A stretch of 64,000 nt of DNA, from contig NZ_AP025943.1 in the NCBI RefSeq assembly GCF_026072915.1, forward strand, positions 1,922,001 to 1,986,000. Direction: 5' to 3'. The notes under the pieces are model-generated. The model was given only the letters and a program-made list of their open reading frames with translations. It did no database searches and was not told where the DNA came from. This DNA is from Akkermansia biwaensis (GTDB taxonomy: Bacteria; Verrucomicrobiota; Verrucomicrobiia; Verrucomicrobiales; Akkermansiaceae). The position numbers and the translations under genes were made by a program. Each line of letters starts with the position of its first letter. Positions within the stretch are counted from its first letter, which is position 1. Shown here in pieces: positions 34,798 through 43,145 of the stretch.

Positions 34798-35292
34798 TTA
34801 TTCCGCCTGCACCCGGTCGTAAAAGACGATGGAGGCTTTTTGCAGGGTGTGCTGCCAGAGCTGGAACCCTACCTGGGCGGCCGGGGTGTCTTCCGCCACG
34901 GGCAGGAAATCCGTGTCCAGCGCGTACACCGTGACCAGGTACAGGTGCCATCCGTGGCCCGCGGGCGGGAAGCTGCCGCTGTACCCTGCAAAACCCGCGT
35001 CGTTGCGTATCTGGACGGCCTGTTCCGGCATCAGGCCCAGGGCGGGATCACCCGCGCCGGAGGGCAGTTCCCGGACGGAGGAAGGCAGGTTGACGGCCAG
35101 CCAGTGCCAGAAGCCGCTGCCCGTGGGCGCGTCCGGGTCATGAATGGTGACGGCGAAGCTTTTTGTCCCTTCCGGAGGATTGGTCCAGGAAAGCTGCGGG
35201 GACCGGTTGCCGCCGCCCACGCTGAAATGCCGCTGGGGCTGCCGGACTACGCCGCCGAGGTCGTTGCTGTGAAGAGTGAATGTTGATGGCAT
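34798..35292 (-). CDS. YbhB/YbcL-family PEBP protein
   Basis: 164 residues from MPSTFTLHS at 35292 (a start 12 codons earlier is possible). PEBP signatures are SPQLSWTNPPEGTKSFAVTIHDPDAP (positions ~31-56, key DPDAPTG) and HLYLVTVYALD. Bacterial YbhB/YbcL proteins bind small ligands or phosphorylated groups in the cytosol or periplasm; no signal peptide is present here. Convergent with the DUF418 gene; no operon partner. Confidence 0.92.
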   Translation of the reverse strand: MPSTFTLHSNDLGGVVRQPQRHFSVGGGNRSPQLSWTNPPEGTKSFAVTIHDPDAPTGSGFWHWLAVNLPSSVRELPSGAGDPALGLMPEQAVQIRNDAGFAGYSGSFPPAGHGWHLYLVTVYALDTDFLPVAEDTPAAQVGFQLWQHTLQKASIVFYDRVQAE

Positions 35293-35639
35293 GGGGGTGA
35301 TGATCTTCTCTGTGGATGATTCGTTCAAAATGCGGCGGCCCTTTCAGGGGACGCCGTTTCCGGGGGATTGCCCCCGCAGTGTGGATTCGGTTTTGCCGCG
35401 CATGGACCGTATCCACTCCTTCCTGATCTTGCCTTCCCGGTCATGTCCGGTCAAGCCGGTAATCCCGGAGGCGCCTCCCTCCTTTTCAAAGTCCGCAAGC
35501 GGGACCAGAGTATTTTCCGGTTCTTTTTCTTTCACCGTGATTGAGGGGGGCGGTCCGGTCACCGTTGACGGCTGCCGGGGGCTGTGAAGTTTTTCCGGAG
35601 CTTTCTTTTCGGGATAACATATGGTATGGTTTGGTGTGC
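35293..35639. other. Intergenic region, no supported gene
   Basis: About 345 bp. One minus-strand frame (35344-35565) has coding-like composition (charged, with KEKEPENTLVPLADFEKE) but starts only with a GTG and matches nothing recognised. The plus strand must hold the promoter of the PLP-enzyme-like gene; gggataacatatggtatgg at ~35611 is AT-rich and -10-like. Confidence 0.35.
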
Positions 35640-36620
35640 ATGGAAAAGAGCACGGGCATAGGCGGGTTTTTCGGGCTGGAATTGCCGGAATACGGCAATT
35701 TCCCGCAATGGCATGCGGGGCGCAGCGTGGCCGTGAATTCCGGGAGGCGGGCTCTGGAATACATTCTGCGCTGTCTGGGCGGCGTGCGCCGCGTCTATGT
35801 TCCCTGGTACACATGTGCTACAATTCTGGAACCGATGGAACTGCTCCGGATTCCGTGTTCCTTTTACCGCATTGACGAAAGGCTGGAACCGGAAAGCCTG
35901 CCCGTTCTGGAGGAGGGGGAGTATTTCCTGTACGCCAATTACTTCGGCATCAAGGAGGCATGCGTGGATATGCTGGCGGAGCAGTACGGGGGAAGGCTGA
36001 TTGTGGACAATGCGCTGGCATTATATTCTCCGCCGCGCTCCGGAACGGCGGCCCTGTACAGCCCGCGCAAATTTTCCGGCCTGCCGGACGGCGGCGTGGC
36101 CGTGATGGACTGCCCCTGCCTGGAACTGGAAGAGCGGGACGAGTCCCTGCCGCATGCCGCTTTTCTGCTGGAATGCGCGGCCTGCGGGCCGGAAGCGGCC
36201 TCGGGCGCATGTGAACGAAGTGAACGCCGTCTGAAGTCCGTTCCCCTGCGCCGCATGTCCCGTTTGACGGAACGCCTGATCAACGGTATTGATTATGAAA
36301 GCGCGCGGCACAGGAGAATGGAAAATTTCCTGTTCCTCCATGAATGGCTGGGGCATTTGAACAGACTGTCTCCGGATGTAAACGCCATGTCCGCTCCGTA
36401 CTGCTATCCGTTCCGGACGGGATTGCCGGAATTGCGGGATGCGCTGATAGACGCGCATGTTTTGATTCCCCTGCTGTGGCCGGAGGTTCTGGAATGGGCT
36501 CCGTTTGACGGAGTGGAACGGAAGCTGGCGCTGAACCTGCTGCCCCTGCCGATAGATCAGCGCTGCGGCAGGGAGGAGATGGAACGGATTGCCCGGGCAG
36601 TGGAGGATTTTTATTCCTGA
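35640..36620 (+). CDS. PLP-dependent aminotransferase-like protein (DegT/DnrJ-like)
   Basis: 326 residues from MEKSTGIGG at 35640. Features of fold-type I aminotransferases of the DegT group: SGRRALEY (34-41, cofactor phosphate region), VPWYTC (54-59), VDNALALYS (122-130, Asp123 contacting PLP nitrogen) and SPRKFSGLPDGG (141-152, Lys144 in the Schiff-base position). It is ~50 residues shorter than typical sugar aminotransferases, and no sugar-nucleotide genes are nearby, so the substrate is unknown. A monocistronic unit is likely. Confidence 0.75.
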   Translation: MEKSTGIGGFFGLELPEYGNFPQWHAGRSVAVNSGRRALEYILRCLGGVRRVYVPWYTCATILEPMELLRIPCSFYRIDERLEPESLPVLEEGEYFLYANYFGIKEACVDMLAEQYGGRLIVDNALALYSPPRSGTAALYSPRKFSGLPDGGVAVMDCPCLELEERDESLPHAAFLLECAACGPEAASGACERSERRLKSVPLRRMSRLTERLINGIDYESARHRRMENFLFLHEWLGHLNRLSPDVNAMSAPYCYPFRTGLPELRDALIDAHVLIPLLWPEVLEWAPFDGVERKLALNLLPLPIDQRCGREEMERIARAVEDFYS

Positions 36621-36696
36621 CGGAGTATCGTGAATTTGTTGGGAAATGGCTAATAATGCGTTGACGATGCGGAGGGAGTGTTCTAACATTTTTTAT

Positions 36697-37374
36697 ATGT
36701 CCAACTACCTTTCCTCTCTGGGCTATCCTTTCCGGGAACGGCCCATGGTTTTTGTTTTCAGCGTGCTGATTGTCTGGGCGATGTACCTGGCCCTGTGGGC
36801 TCCCGTGCTCGGCTGGATTGCCAATTTCTGTTTTCTGGGGCCCTTTATGTGCGCCTTCTGCATGAAAATGGTGAGGCAGTCCGCCATGGGCGATGAGGGC
36901 ATCTGCCATTTTCCCGAGCTGGAGGGCTGGTTTGAGTCCCTTTTTCTGCCTTATGTGCGGACTCTGGTGTGTGCCGTCATTGCCTTTCTCCCGCTCTCCA
37001 TTTACCTGAATGTGGTTGACTGGGAGCCGGACGCCCTTCCGGGGTGGTTTTTCATGATCGCGGGAATTATCTATTTTCCGGGAATATTCATGAGAACGGC
37101 TCTCATGGACAGTTTTGACGGCCTTTCCCCCTCCGGCTGGTGGGATCTCGTCAGGAAGGCACCCATGACTTATCTGGGTCTGGTTCTCGGTGTTTTGGCG
37201 GGGGCGGTGATTGTGGCGTACCTTCCTTCCGGAATATTGATGACTTTCTTCTCGCTGGCCGTGATGCTTTACATCACCTGTGTGCTGATGAACGCTTTCG
37301 GCCTGTTTCTGCTGAAGCATGAATTTGCGGAAGAGGAAGACGATGACGGCTTTTCCATTTCCAGTATGGATTGA
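36697..37374 (+). CDS. DUF4013-like polytopic membrane protein
   Basis: 225 residues from MSNYLSSLGYPF; a start at 36646 would add 17 residues. Six hydrophobic helices, including VFVFSVLIVWAMYLALW and LVLGVLAGAVIVAYL, with an acidic C-terminal tail (FAEEEDDDGF). The pattern of a poorly charged short N-terminus, GYPF motif and loop PELEGW resembles DUF4013 proteins, whose role is unknown. Follows the PLP gene by 76 nt. Confidence 0.75.
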   Translation: MSNYLSSLGYPFRERPMVFVFSVLIVWAMYLALWAPVLGWIANFCFLGPFMCAFCMKMVRQSAMGDEGICHFPELEGWFESLFLPYVRTLVCAVIAFLPLSIYLNVVDWEPDALPGWFFMIAGIIYFPGIFMRTALMDSFDGLSPSGWWDLVRKAPMTYLGLVLGVLAGAVIVAYLPSGILMTFFSLAVMLYITCVLMNAFGLFLLKHEFAEEEDDDGFSISSMD

Positions 37375-37582
37375 TGCCGGGGTTTCAGATGGGAAGAAAA
37401 TCCTGGAAATCCCTGGGCATAAGAGCCTTTCTTTTTAAAGTTGCCGTTCCTCGGAAGGAATCCCCATGGTTCCGTCCGGGAGGATTTGCCGGGCACGCAT
37501 GCAGCCACGGGAACGGTCCGCAGGCCCGGACCCGTTTTTAACATGGATTTACGGTTAAAACGGAGTACAGTGCTGAACATTC

Positions 37583-37879
37583 ATGAGTGCTTATTTTATA
37601 GTCATGATTTCCATGGACGAAGCGGTGGACCGTGCGCCGTACGACTCCTACATCGCCCTGGTGAAGCCGATTGTCGAACGTTTCGGCGGAGAATATCTGG
37701 TACGCACGGAGGTGATTGATTCGCTTTCGCCCGGAGACAGGCCGGACCGGATGATCATCATCCGTTTTCCCGACCGGGAGAGGCTGAATGCATGCTTTGC
37801 CAGCGAAGAATACCGCCGGATCATGGCGCTGCGCGTGGAAACGGTGAGAACAAAGGCGTTTATTGCCGAAGGCCTTTGA
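37583..37879 (+). CDS. DUF1330-family small protein
   Basis: 98 residues with a ferredoxin-like alpha/beta pattern: YFIVMISMDEAVDRAPYDSY, FGGEYLVRTE, RMIIIRFPDRERLNACFASEEYR. DUF1330 members are dimeric cytosolic proteins without assigned chemistry. Monocistronic between the membrane protein and a minus-strand gene. Confidence 0.92.
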   Translation: MSAYFIVMISMDEAVDRAPYDSYIALVKPIVERFGGEYLVRTEVIDSLSPGDRPDRMIIIRFPDRERLNACFASEEYRRIMALRVETVRTKAFIAEGL

Positions 37880-38030
37880 AGAGCTCTCTCAGACTCATTG
37901 CCTGAGGTGCGGTTGCTGGGAGGGGGAGGAAATCTGCCGGTTCATCCATGTTTTTCTGATCCGGGGAAAGAACAGATATCCGCAGGGATGCCCGTTCAAC
38001 AGGACCGGGACTTTTTTCCAGTGGAGACAG

Positions 38031-38975
38031 TCAGGTATGTGCCGGGGATGCGGGGGATTTTTCCAATGCGTCGTATAGGAATTCCGTGTTTTTTGTTTTT
38101 CCGACGGTCCTATGGAGCAGGGCGGGAATTTCTTTTTCCTCGTATCCTGCATTCCGTATGTATCGCTTTACCGCGGCAGGCTGTTCTGGACAGCATTGGA
38201 GCAGAAGGGTCAGCCATATTATTCTTTCCAGCGAGTTTTGAAGAGTCTGCTGCACCTTGTTGTTTCTTATTTCGTGAATAATAATTTTGTTTTCAAAATT
38301 GATTCTTTTGTCCACTAGCGTATTGAAGAGGGAAGATTCTTCTTTCTCTGCGTATTCTTCTTTCAGGACAGCTTCCTTTTGATCGTATTCCATGACCATC
38401 AGCCTGTGTTTTTCCTTTAAATCCTTGTTATAGTCCTTGCGAAACGCCAGGACGACGGCGGAGGAATATTGGGCCAGCAGCGCAGCCGCGCTTTTCTTGT
38501 CAATAGGGTGCCTGGCGGAAACCGATTCCGGGCTGCGGGAGAGTTTTTCCATGTCATATTGGATGTTGAGCTTTACCTCATAGTCCATACTTTCATCAAA
38601 GGTGTTCTCCGTATGTTCATCATAGTCCAGGTGGAAGGTTGGAGCAGAGGCTACATGGTAAAACACCCAGAAAAGCCGTTTCAGTTCAGATAACCGCAAA
38701 TCCTCCCCTTTCAGCGTGTCAATATTGTCCAGCATGGTATCCGCCTTGGAGTAAAATTGTTCCAGTTTCGATTGCTGAAGGAGTTTCCCCAGGGCAATAC
38801 ATTCCTCGTCCTCCGGCTGCAGCAGGGCTATGGTCCCGGGGCTTGGGAGGTTTCCGCCTGCCGTGTCGGCTTGAGCCCCTTCAATTCCCGCATGGAAAAG
38901 CATCCAGACAAGGAGCATGGAAAAGAGTCCGGATGTCATGCTTGTGATATTTGCGTTGGAGAAAAATGTTTTCAT
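38031..38975 (-). CDS. Unknown secreted protein with coiled-coil segment
   Basis: 314 residues. N-terminal signal with hydrophobic core (GLFSMLLVWMLFHAG) and a likely cut after GAQA. Then a mostly helical, charged protein with a heptad-rich stretch (KDLKEKHRLMVMEYDQKEAV, LKEEYAEKEESSL). No family recognised. It has lower GC than its neighbours. The last ~60 residues contain two Cys (LLLQCCPEQ). Monocistronic; divergent from the epimerase gene. Confidence 0.72.
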   Translation of the reverse strand: MKTFFSNANITSMTSGLFSMLLVWMLFHAGIEGAQADTAGGNLPSPGTIALLQPEDEECIALGKLLQQSKLEQFYSKADTMLDNIDTLKGEDLRLSELKRLFWVFYHVASAPTFHLDYDEHTENTFDESMDYEVKLNIQYDMEKLSRSPESVSARHPIDKKSAAALLAQYSSAVVLAFRKDYNKDLKEKHRLMVMEYDQKEAVLKEEYAEKEESSLFNTLVDKRINFENKIIIHEIRNNKVQQTLQNSLERIIWLTLLLQCCPEQPAAVKRYIRNAGYEEKEIPALLHRTVGKTKNTEFLYDALEKSPASPAHT

Positions 38976-39287
38976 GATTTTTCCTGCATTTTGCCGCCTT
39001 TTCAGATGGCGGAAGAGCGAATGATGGCGTTCCGTTTAATGAACGGGGCTGTTCCGGACCTGCACGCAGCATGGTAATCAATGTTCTGGGCCGCATGAAG
39101 TTTTTTATTAAAGGAAATGCGGGCATCCTTCATGCGGCAGCGTCATTAGTTGCGTTCTCTGCTGAACGGAGGACGGGAAGGGATATGTCTCATCAGCCAG
39201 CGGACGCCCGTTTCCGGCAGCGTTTCCGCCGGCGGAGTAACCGGAGGGAAAATGTGCGGGTATGGTGTCCTTATCCGGTAAAAAGTC
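38976..39287. other. Divergent promoter region
   Basis: About 310 bp between the minus-strand secreted protein and the plus-strand epimerase. No ORF with recognisable product, no clear hairpin; it must contain promoters in both directions. Confidence 0.4.
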
Positions 39288-40154
39288 ATGAAAGTCGCCA
39301 TCACGGGGTCCAGCGGATTCATCGGCAGCCATTTGTCCGAGCGCCTGGAGGTGCTGGGACATGAGGCGGTGCCGTTGTGGCGCTATTTGTTCACGCAGGA
39401 CAGCCCGGATTGTCTGGTGCAGTCGCTGGCGGGATGTTCCGCCGTGGTCAATCTGGCGGGCGCTCCCCTGGACCGCCGCTGGACGGATGCCTACAAGCTG
39501 GAGCTGATGGACAGCCGGATCATGACCACGCGCAAGCTGGTGGAGGCAGTGAATCTTCTGCACGAACCACCGGGAGTGATGATTTCCACGTCTGCCGTGG
39601 GGTATTACAGTCCGGACGGCTGCCACGGCGAGCACGACGATCCGGCGGAGGGCTCTTTTCTGGCGGAGTTGTGCGAGGCCTGGGAAGCGGAGGCGGAACG
39701 CGTGAACGATCACGTGCGCCTGGTCCGCACGCGGTTTGGCGTGGTGCTTTCCCCGGACGGCGGCGCGCTTCCCAAGATGATCATGCCGACCCGCTTCGGG
39801 GTGACGGTTTCCGTAGGGAAGCCGGATCACGCCTTTTCTTGGGTGGCCCTGGACGATCTGGTGAACGCGCTGGCGTTTATCCTGGAGCACGGGGATGTTT
39901 CCGGTCCGGTCAATGTGACGGCCCCCGAACGCACCACCAATGAGGAGTTTTACAAGGCCGTGGCGGAACATTTCCATACCAGGGCGTCCGTCCGGATTCC
40001 GGATGCCGCCGTACGGCTGGTGATGGGGGAGGCGTCCCAGGTGGTTACCAGCGGCCAGTGCGCCGAGCCGGAGACCCTCCTGCGCGAAGGTTTTGAATTT
40101 CAATATCCCGATATCAGTACATTTTTCCATCAAGCATTTCCCGTCAAGTCATGA
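39288..40154 (+). CDS. TIGR01777-family NAD(P)-binding epimerase-like protein
   Basis: 288 residues of the extended SDR fold. GSSGFIGSHL at 7-16 is the dinucleotide loop; VVNLAGAPLDRRWTD and STSAVGYY carry the family signature, with a catalytic-type Tyr in GYY. The C-terminal DUF1731-like part (VTSGQCAEPETLLREGFEFQYP) completes the family (YfcH/SulA relatives). Substrate unknown. It overlaps the lipocalin gene by 4 nt (ATGA), so the two are translationally coupled. Confidence 0.93.
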   Translation: MKVAITGSSGFIGSHLSERLEVLGHEAVPLWRYLFTQDSPDCLVQSLAGCSAVVNLAGAPLDRRWTDAYKLELMDSRIMTTRKLVEAVNLLHEPPGVMISTSAVGYYSPDGCHGEHDDPAEGSFLAELCEAWEAEAERVNDHVRLVRTRFGVVLSPDGGALPKMIMPTRFGVTVSVGKPDHAFSWVALDDLVNALAFILEHGDVSGPVNVTAPERTTNEEFYKAVAEHFHTRASVRIPDAAVRLVMGEASQVVTSGQCAEPETLLREGFEFQYPDISTFFHQAFPVKS

Positions 40155-40678
40155 GTGTGTTGCAGACCATCGTTACGTCCCTGTTCCACGGACATTCCGT
40201 GAAAACCCCCGCCATGCCGGATTTCAATCTGGAACGTTATCTGGGAGAATGGCATGAGATCGCCCGTCTGGAGAATTGGTTTGAGAGCGGCTTGCGCAAG
40301 GTGTACGCCCGTTACGACCATGGAGAAGACGGTACCGTTTCCGTGACTAACGGCGGTTATGACGCCCGGACCGGAGAACGGCGCGAGGTGCATGCCCGCG
40401 CCAGGGTGGCGGATGCCCCGAACCATTTGAAGGTGTACTTCGTGCCGGTCGTGTACGGACGGTATGAGGTGGCTTTTGTGGATGAGGATTACACCCGCGC
40501 CGTGGTGTCCGGCGGTTCCCTGAATTATTTGTGGCTGCTGGCCCGGAATCCCGATGTGGAAGAGGACCATTTGGAAGAGATGCTGCGTTGTGCGCGGGAC
40601 CTGGGGTATGATACGTCCCGGTTGATTTATTCCCATGCCTTTTGTCCGGCGGAGGCCGGAGTAGGCCAGTGCCGTTAA
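40151..40678 (+). CDS. Lipocalin-family protein (Blc-like), cytoplasmic form
   Basis: 175 residues. Lipocalin motif GEWHEIARLENWFE (GxW), VTNGGYD, a central FVPVVYGRYEVAFVDEDY and the end motif NYLWLLARNPDVEEDHLEEML match bacterial Blc. Unlike Blc it has no lipobox or signal peptide; the first ~20 residues (SVLQTIVTSLFHGH) are weakly hydrophobic. Coupled to the upstream epimerase by a 4-nt overlap. Blc binds fatty acids or lysophospholipids; here localisation is uncertain. Confidence 0.9.
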   Translation: MSVLQTIVTSLFHGHSVKTPAMPDFNLERYLGEWHEIARLENWFESGLRKVYARYDHGEDGTVSVTNGGYDARTGERREVHARARVADAPNHLKVYFVPVVYGRYEVAFVDEDYTRAVVSGGSLNYLWLLARNPDVEEDHLEEMLRCARDLGYDTSRLIYSHAFCPAEAGVGQCR

Positions 40679-41179
40679 CGGGGTTTCCGGGACCGTGGCG
40701 GTTTTCTTTGACAGGCGTTTTCCCGTCTTTCCGGGTGGTTCGGAAACAGCGGCATGTTCCCTTTGCTCCGCTTTGGCGTGCAATCCTGGGGATGAAAGCC
40801 GGGAATTTTAATTGCCGGAGGATGGTGCGGCAGGTTTGCGGCAAGGCAATATTTCCGCCGTATTCCTTCATAACCGGGATGCGCTTGGTATCGGAAGCTT
40901 TTGTCCCTGAAAGCGGAGTTTCCGTAAGGGAGATATTTTACTGGCGTTAGGGGGAGAAGAATTCCTTTCTTCGCCTTTCGTGAGGTTTTGCCGGCCGGGG
41001 GACGCCGGATGCACAGGTTGAACGTGCCCGGAAAAGAGGCGGTTTTCAGGTTCAAGGGCATTTCCCTGTTTGAATTTTTGGCCTGTAACGCCCGTGACCG
41101 GAGGGCGGAGTTGCAGGCGGACGGCGCCTTGACGGGGAAGAGTCTGTAACATAAAAACGAAAAAATGCGCCAAATGCGC
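40679..41179. other. 500-bp intergenic region upstream of ilvC
   Basis: No gene supported: frames on both strands have compositions unlike neighbouring proteins and no recognisable motifs. The unusual length before the ilvC promoter leaves room for a small RNA or upstream regulatory sites, but none could be named. Confidence 0.4.
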
Positions 41180-41207
41180 TTGCAATCGGAGCGGAGAAGC
41201 TTATGTT
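41180..41207 (+). promoter_or_regulatory. Sigma-70-like promoter of ilvC
   Basis: TTGCAA at 41180-41185 and TATGTT at 41202-41207 separated by 16 bp. Predicted transcription start about 41214, inside the following dyad. Assignment by pattern only. Confidence 0.55.
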
Positions 41208-41210
41208 GTT

Positions 41211-41241
41211 ATTCATCCAAACATTGGATGTTTGGATGAAT
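41211..41241. promoter_or_regulatory. Perfect 13-bp dyad at the predicted ilvC start site
   Basis: attcatccaaaca and its exact complement tgtttggatgaat around a 5-nt centre. It begins 3 nt after the -10 box and ends 9 nt before the Shine-Dalgarno aaggag (41251-41256). There is no U-tract, so it is not a terminator. Overlap with the start site suits a repressor operator; as RNA it would be a 5'-terminal hairpin that could stabilise the message. Confidence 0.65.
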
Positions 41242-41261
41242 GACCTAAAGAAGGAGTAACA

Positions 41262-42242
41262 ATGGATATTATTCATGACAACGCCGCTGATCTCAGCGCA
41301 TTGAACGGCAAGACCGTTGCCGTTATCGGATATGGCGCGCAGGGCCGCGCCCAGGCACTTTGCATGCGTGACTCCGGTGTGAACGTGATTATCGGCGTTC
41401 GCCCCGGCAAGTCTTTTGACGCCGCCACCCAGGAAGGCTTCCAGGTGATGAGCGTGGCTGAAGCCGCCGAAAAGGCGGACATCATCCACATTCTTCTTCC
41501 GGATGAAAGCCACGGTTCCGTGTACGAAGCTGAAATCAAGCCCCACCTGAAGGCCGGCAAGACGCTTTGCTGCTCCCACGGCTTCGCCTACGTGTTCAAC
41601 ACCATCGTTCCCCCCGCAGACGTGGACGTGATCATGGTGGCCCCCAAGGGACCGGGCACGGAAGTGCGCCGCGTGTTTGAAGAAGGCTTCGGTTGCCCCG
41701 GCCTCATCGCCGTGCACCAGAATCCCTCCGGCAAGGCCCGCGACGTGGCCCTTGCGATGGCGAAGGCGGAAGGCCTGACCCGCGGCGGCGTGCTGGAATG
41801 CACGATGGCCCAGGAAACGTATGAAGACCTGTTCGGCGAACAGAACGTTCTTTGCGGCGGTCTGGTGGACCTGATGAAGTACGGCTTTGAAACGCTGACG
41901 GAAGCCGGTTATCCCCCGGAAATGGCCTATTTTGAATGCGTGCATGAAGCCAAGCTGATCGTGGACCTGATCTACAACGGCGGCATCCAGAAGATGAATT
42001 CCGTGATTTCCAACACCGCCGAGTTCGGCGAATACTACAACGGTCCGCAGATTCTGCCCGCCGACGTGAAGGAACGCATGAAGGAATCCCTGAAGCGCAT
42101 TGAATCCGGCAAGTTCGCCAAGGATTGGCTGGAAGAAGCCGCGAAGGGCGCTCCCAACCTCAAGGCGAAGCGCGAAGCCCTGGGCCAGCACCCGGTGGAA
42201 ATCGTGGGCGCCAAGATCCGCAGCCTGTTTGAAAGGAACTGA
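41262..42242 (+). CDS. ilvC: Ketol-acid reductoisomerase (class I)
   Basis: 326 residues. Converts 2-acetolactate or 2-aceto-2-hydroxybutyrate to the dihydroxy-acids in valine, leucine and isoleucine synthesis, using NADPH and Mg2+. The nucleotide loop GYGAQGRAQA lies near residue 24, with GVRPGKS in the NADPH phosphate-binding position. Metal-binding acids occur in EDLFGEQNVLCGG and in YFECVHEAKLIVDLIYNGG. Class I length (short form). A strong Shine-Dalgarno, aaggag, sits 5 nt before the ATG, unusual for this window. Followed by two hairpins. Other ilv genes are not in view. Confidence 0.97.
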   Translation: MDIIHDNAADLSALNGKTVAVIGYGAQGRAQALCMRDSGVNVIIGVRPGKSFDAATQEGFQVMSVAEAAEKADIIHILLPDESHGSVYEAEIKPHLKAGKTLCCSHGFAYVFNTIVPPADVDVIMVAPKGPGTEVRRVFEEGFGCPGLIAVHQNPSGKARDVALAMAKAEGLTRGGVLECTMAQETYEDLFGEQNVLCGGLVDLMKYGFETLTEAGYPPEMAYFECVHEAKLIVDLIYNGGIQKMNSVISNTAEFGEYYNGPQILPADVKERMKESLKRIESGKFAKDWLEEAAKGAPNLKAKREALGQHPVEIVGAKIRSLFERN

Positions 42243-42263
42243 GGCTTCCTTTGATTTTTTCCA

Positions 42264-42296
42264 CGGGCCGCTCCTCCGCACGGACGGAGCGGCCCG
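42264..42296 (+). terminator. Strong hairpin after ilvC
   Basis: Perfect 11-bp stem cgggccgctcc / ggagcggcccg with an inner tccg/cgga extension. It has no U-tract, so it is more likely a 3'-end stabiliser or the first half of a tandem terminator. Confidence 0.6.
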
Positions 42297-42306
42297 GACA
42301 ATCATC

Positions 42307-42335
42307 GGGCTTCCCCGCGGAAGCCCTTCTTTTTC
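42307..42335 (+). terminator. Rho-independent terminator directly before the ABC ATPase start
   Basis: Stem gggcttcc / ggaagccc (42307-42314, 42319-42326) with loop ccgc, followed by the U-rich tail ttctttttc. Only 5 nt separate the tail from the ATG at 42341. Confidence 0.8.
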
Positions 42336-42340
42336 TGGAT

Positions 42341-43138
42341 ATGGACAATTTTCTGCCGGCCGTCAATGTGGAAAACGCCAGGGTGTACCTGGGCGGCCAG
42401 GAAATCCTGCACAATATTTCCTGGCAGGTGCGGCGCGGAGAGCGCTGTTTTATTCTGGGCGCGAACGGAGCCGGAAAGACTACGCTGGTGAAGCTGCTGA
42501 TGGGGTTTGCGTGGCCCCTGTTCGGCGCGAAGGTGCAGGTGCTCGGCAAGACATTCGGGCACGTGAACCTGCTGGAGCTGCGCAAATCCATTGCGTGGGT
42601 GAGCCCGTTCATGCACAAGTGGCTGGAGGACGGGGCCTGGAACGGTCGCGACATGGTGCTTTCCGGACCGGACGGAACGATCGGCCTCCTGCGCGAACCG
42701 ACGCCGGAAGAGGAGAAGAAGGCCGCCGGGATCATGAAGTCCCTGAAGGCGGAGCATTTGATGGACAGGCCCGTGGTGGCCATGTCTTCCGGAGAGCAGG
42801 TGAAAGTGCTCATCGCCCGTGCGCTGATGACGAATCCGGAGTTGATGATTCTGGACGAGCCGAGCGTTTACCTGGACCTGGCCGGACGCGAGTTTTTATT
42901 GAAAACCATTGAAGAATTGGCGGCCACGCGGCCGGACCTGACCATGATTTTCATCACCCAGCGCATTGAAGACATTCTGCCGGTGTTTGATTGCGGGATG
43001 ATTCTGAAGTCCGGCCAGATCGTGGCGAGCGGCAGCAGGGACGAGGTGCTGACGGAGGAGAATTTAAAGAACGCCTTTGACCTGGACATTCAGTTGATCA
43101 GGACGGACAAGGGGCGTCTCTGGACGGTGATTCGCTGA
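42341..43138 (+). CDS. ABC transporter ATP-binding protein, no permease nearby
   Basis: 265 residues from MDNFLPAVNV. Walker A GANGAGKTT (40-48), signature-like MSSGEQVKVLIARAL, Walker B LMILDEPSVYLD and a His-lacking switch (FITQRIED). It resembles the ModF/YlmA-type soluble ATPases. A possible TTG start 90 nt upstream would place the terminator inside the reading frame; the ATG is preferred because the next residues begin the ABC fold. No Shine-Dalgarno fits between the terminator and the ATG. The GntR gene starts 7 nt after the stop. Substrate unknown; the permease must be elsewhere if there is one. Confidence 0.88.
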   Translation: MDNFLPAVNVENARVYLGGQEILHNISWQVRRGERCFILGANGAGKTTLVKLLMGFAWPLFGAKVQVLGKTFGHVNLLELRKSIAWVSPFMHKWLEDGAWNGRDMVLSGPDGTIGLLREPTPEEEKKAAGIMKSLKAEHLMDRPVVAMSSGEQVKVLIARALMTNPELMILDEPSVYLDLAGREFLLKTIEELAATRPDLTMIFITQRIEDILPVFDCGMILKSGQIVASGSRDEVLTEENLKNAFDLDIQLIRTDKGRLWTVIR

Positions 43139-43145
43139 GATTCCC

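Noticed and set aside
35344-35565. Minus-strand coding-like frame upstream of the PLP-enzyme-like gene
   Set aside because: No ATG, no motif, and the region must hold the promoter of the gene at 35640; kept only as a remark in the gap entry.
40675-41061. 128-codon minus-strand frame between lipocalin and ilvC
   Set aside because: Basic Pro/Arg/Lys composition, no motif, no ribosome site; region left as non-coding.
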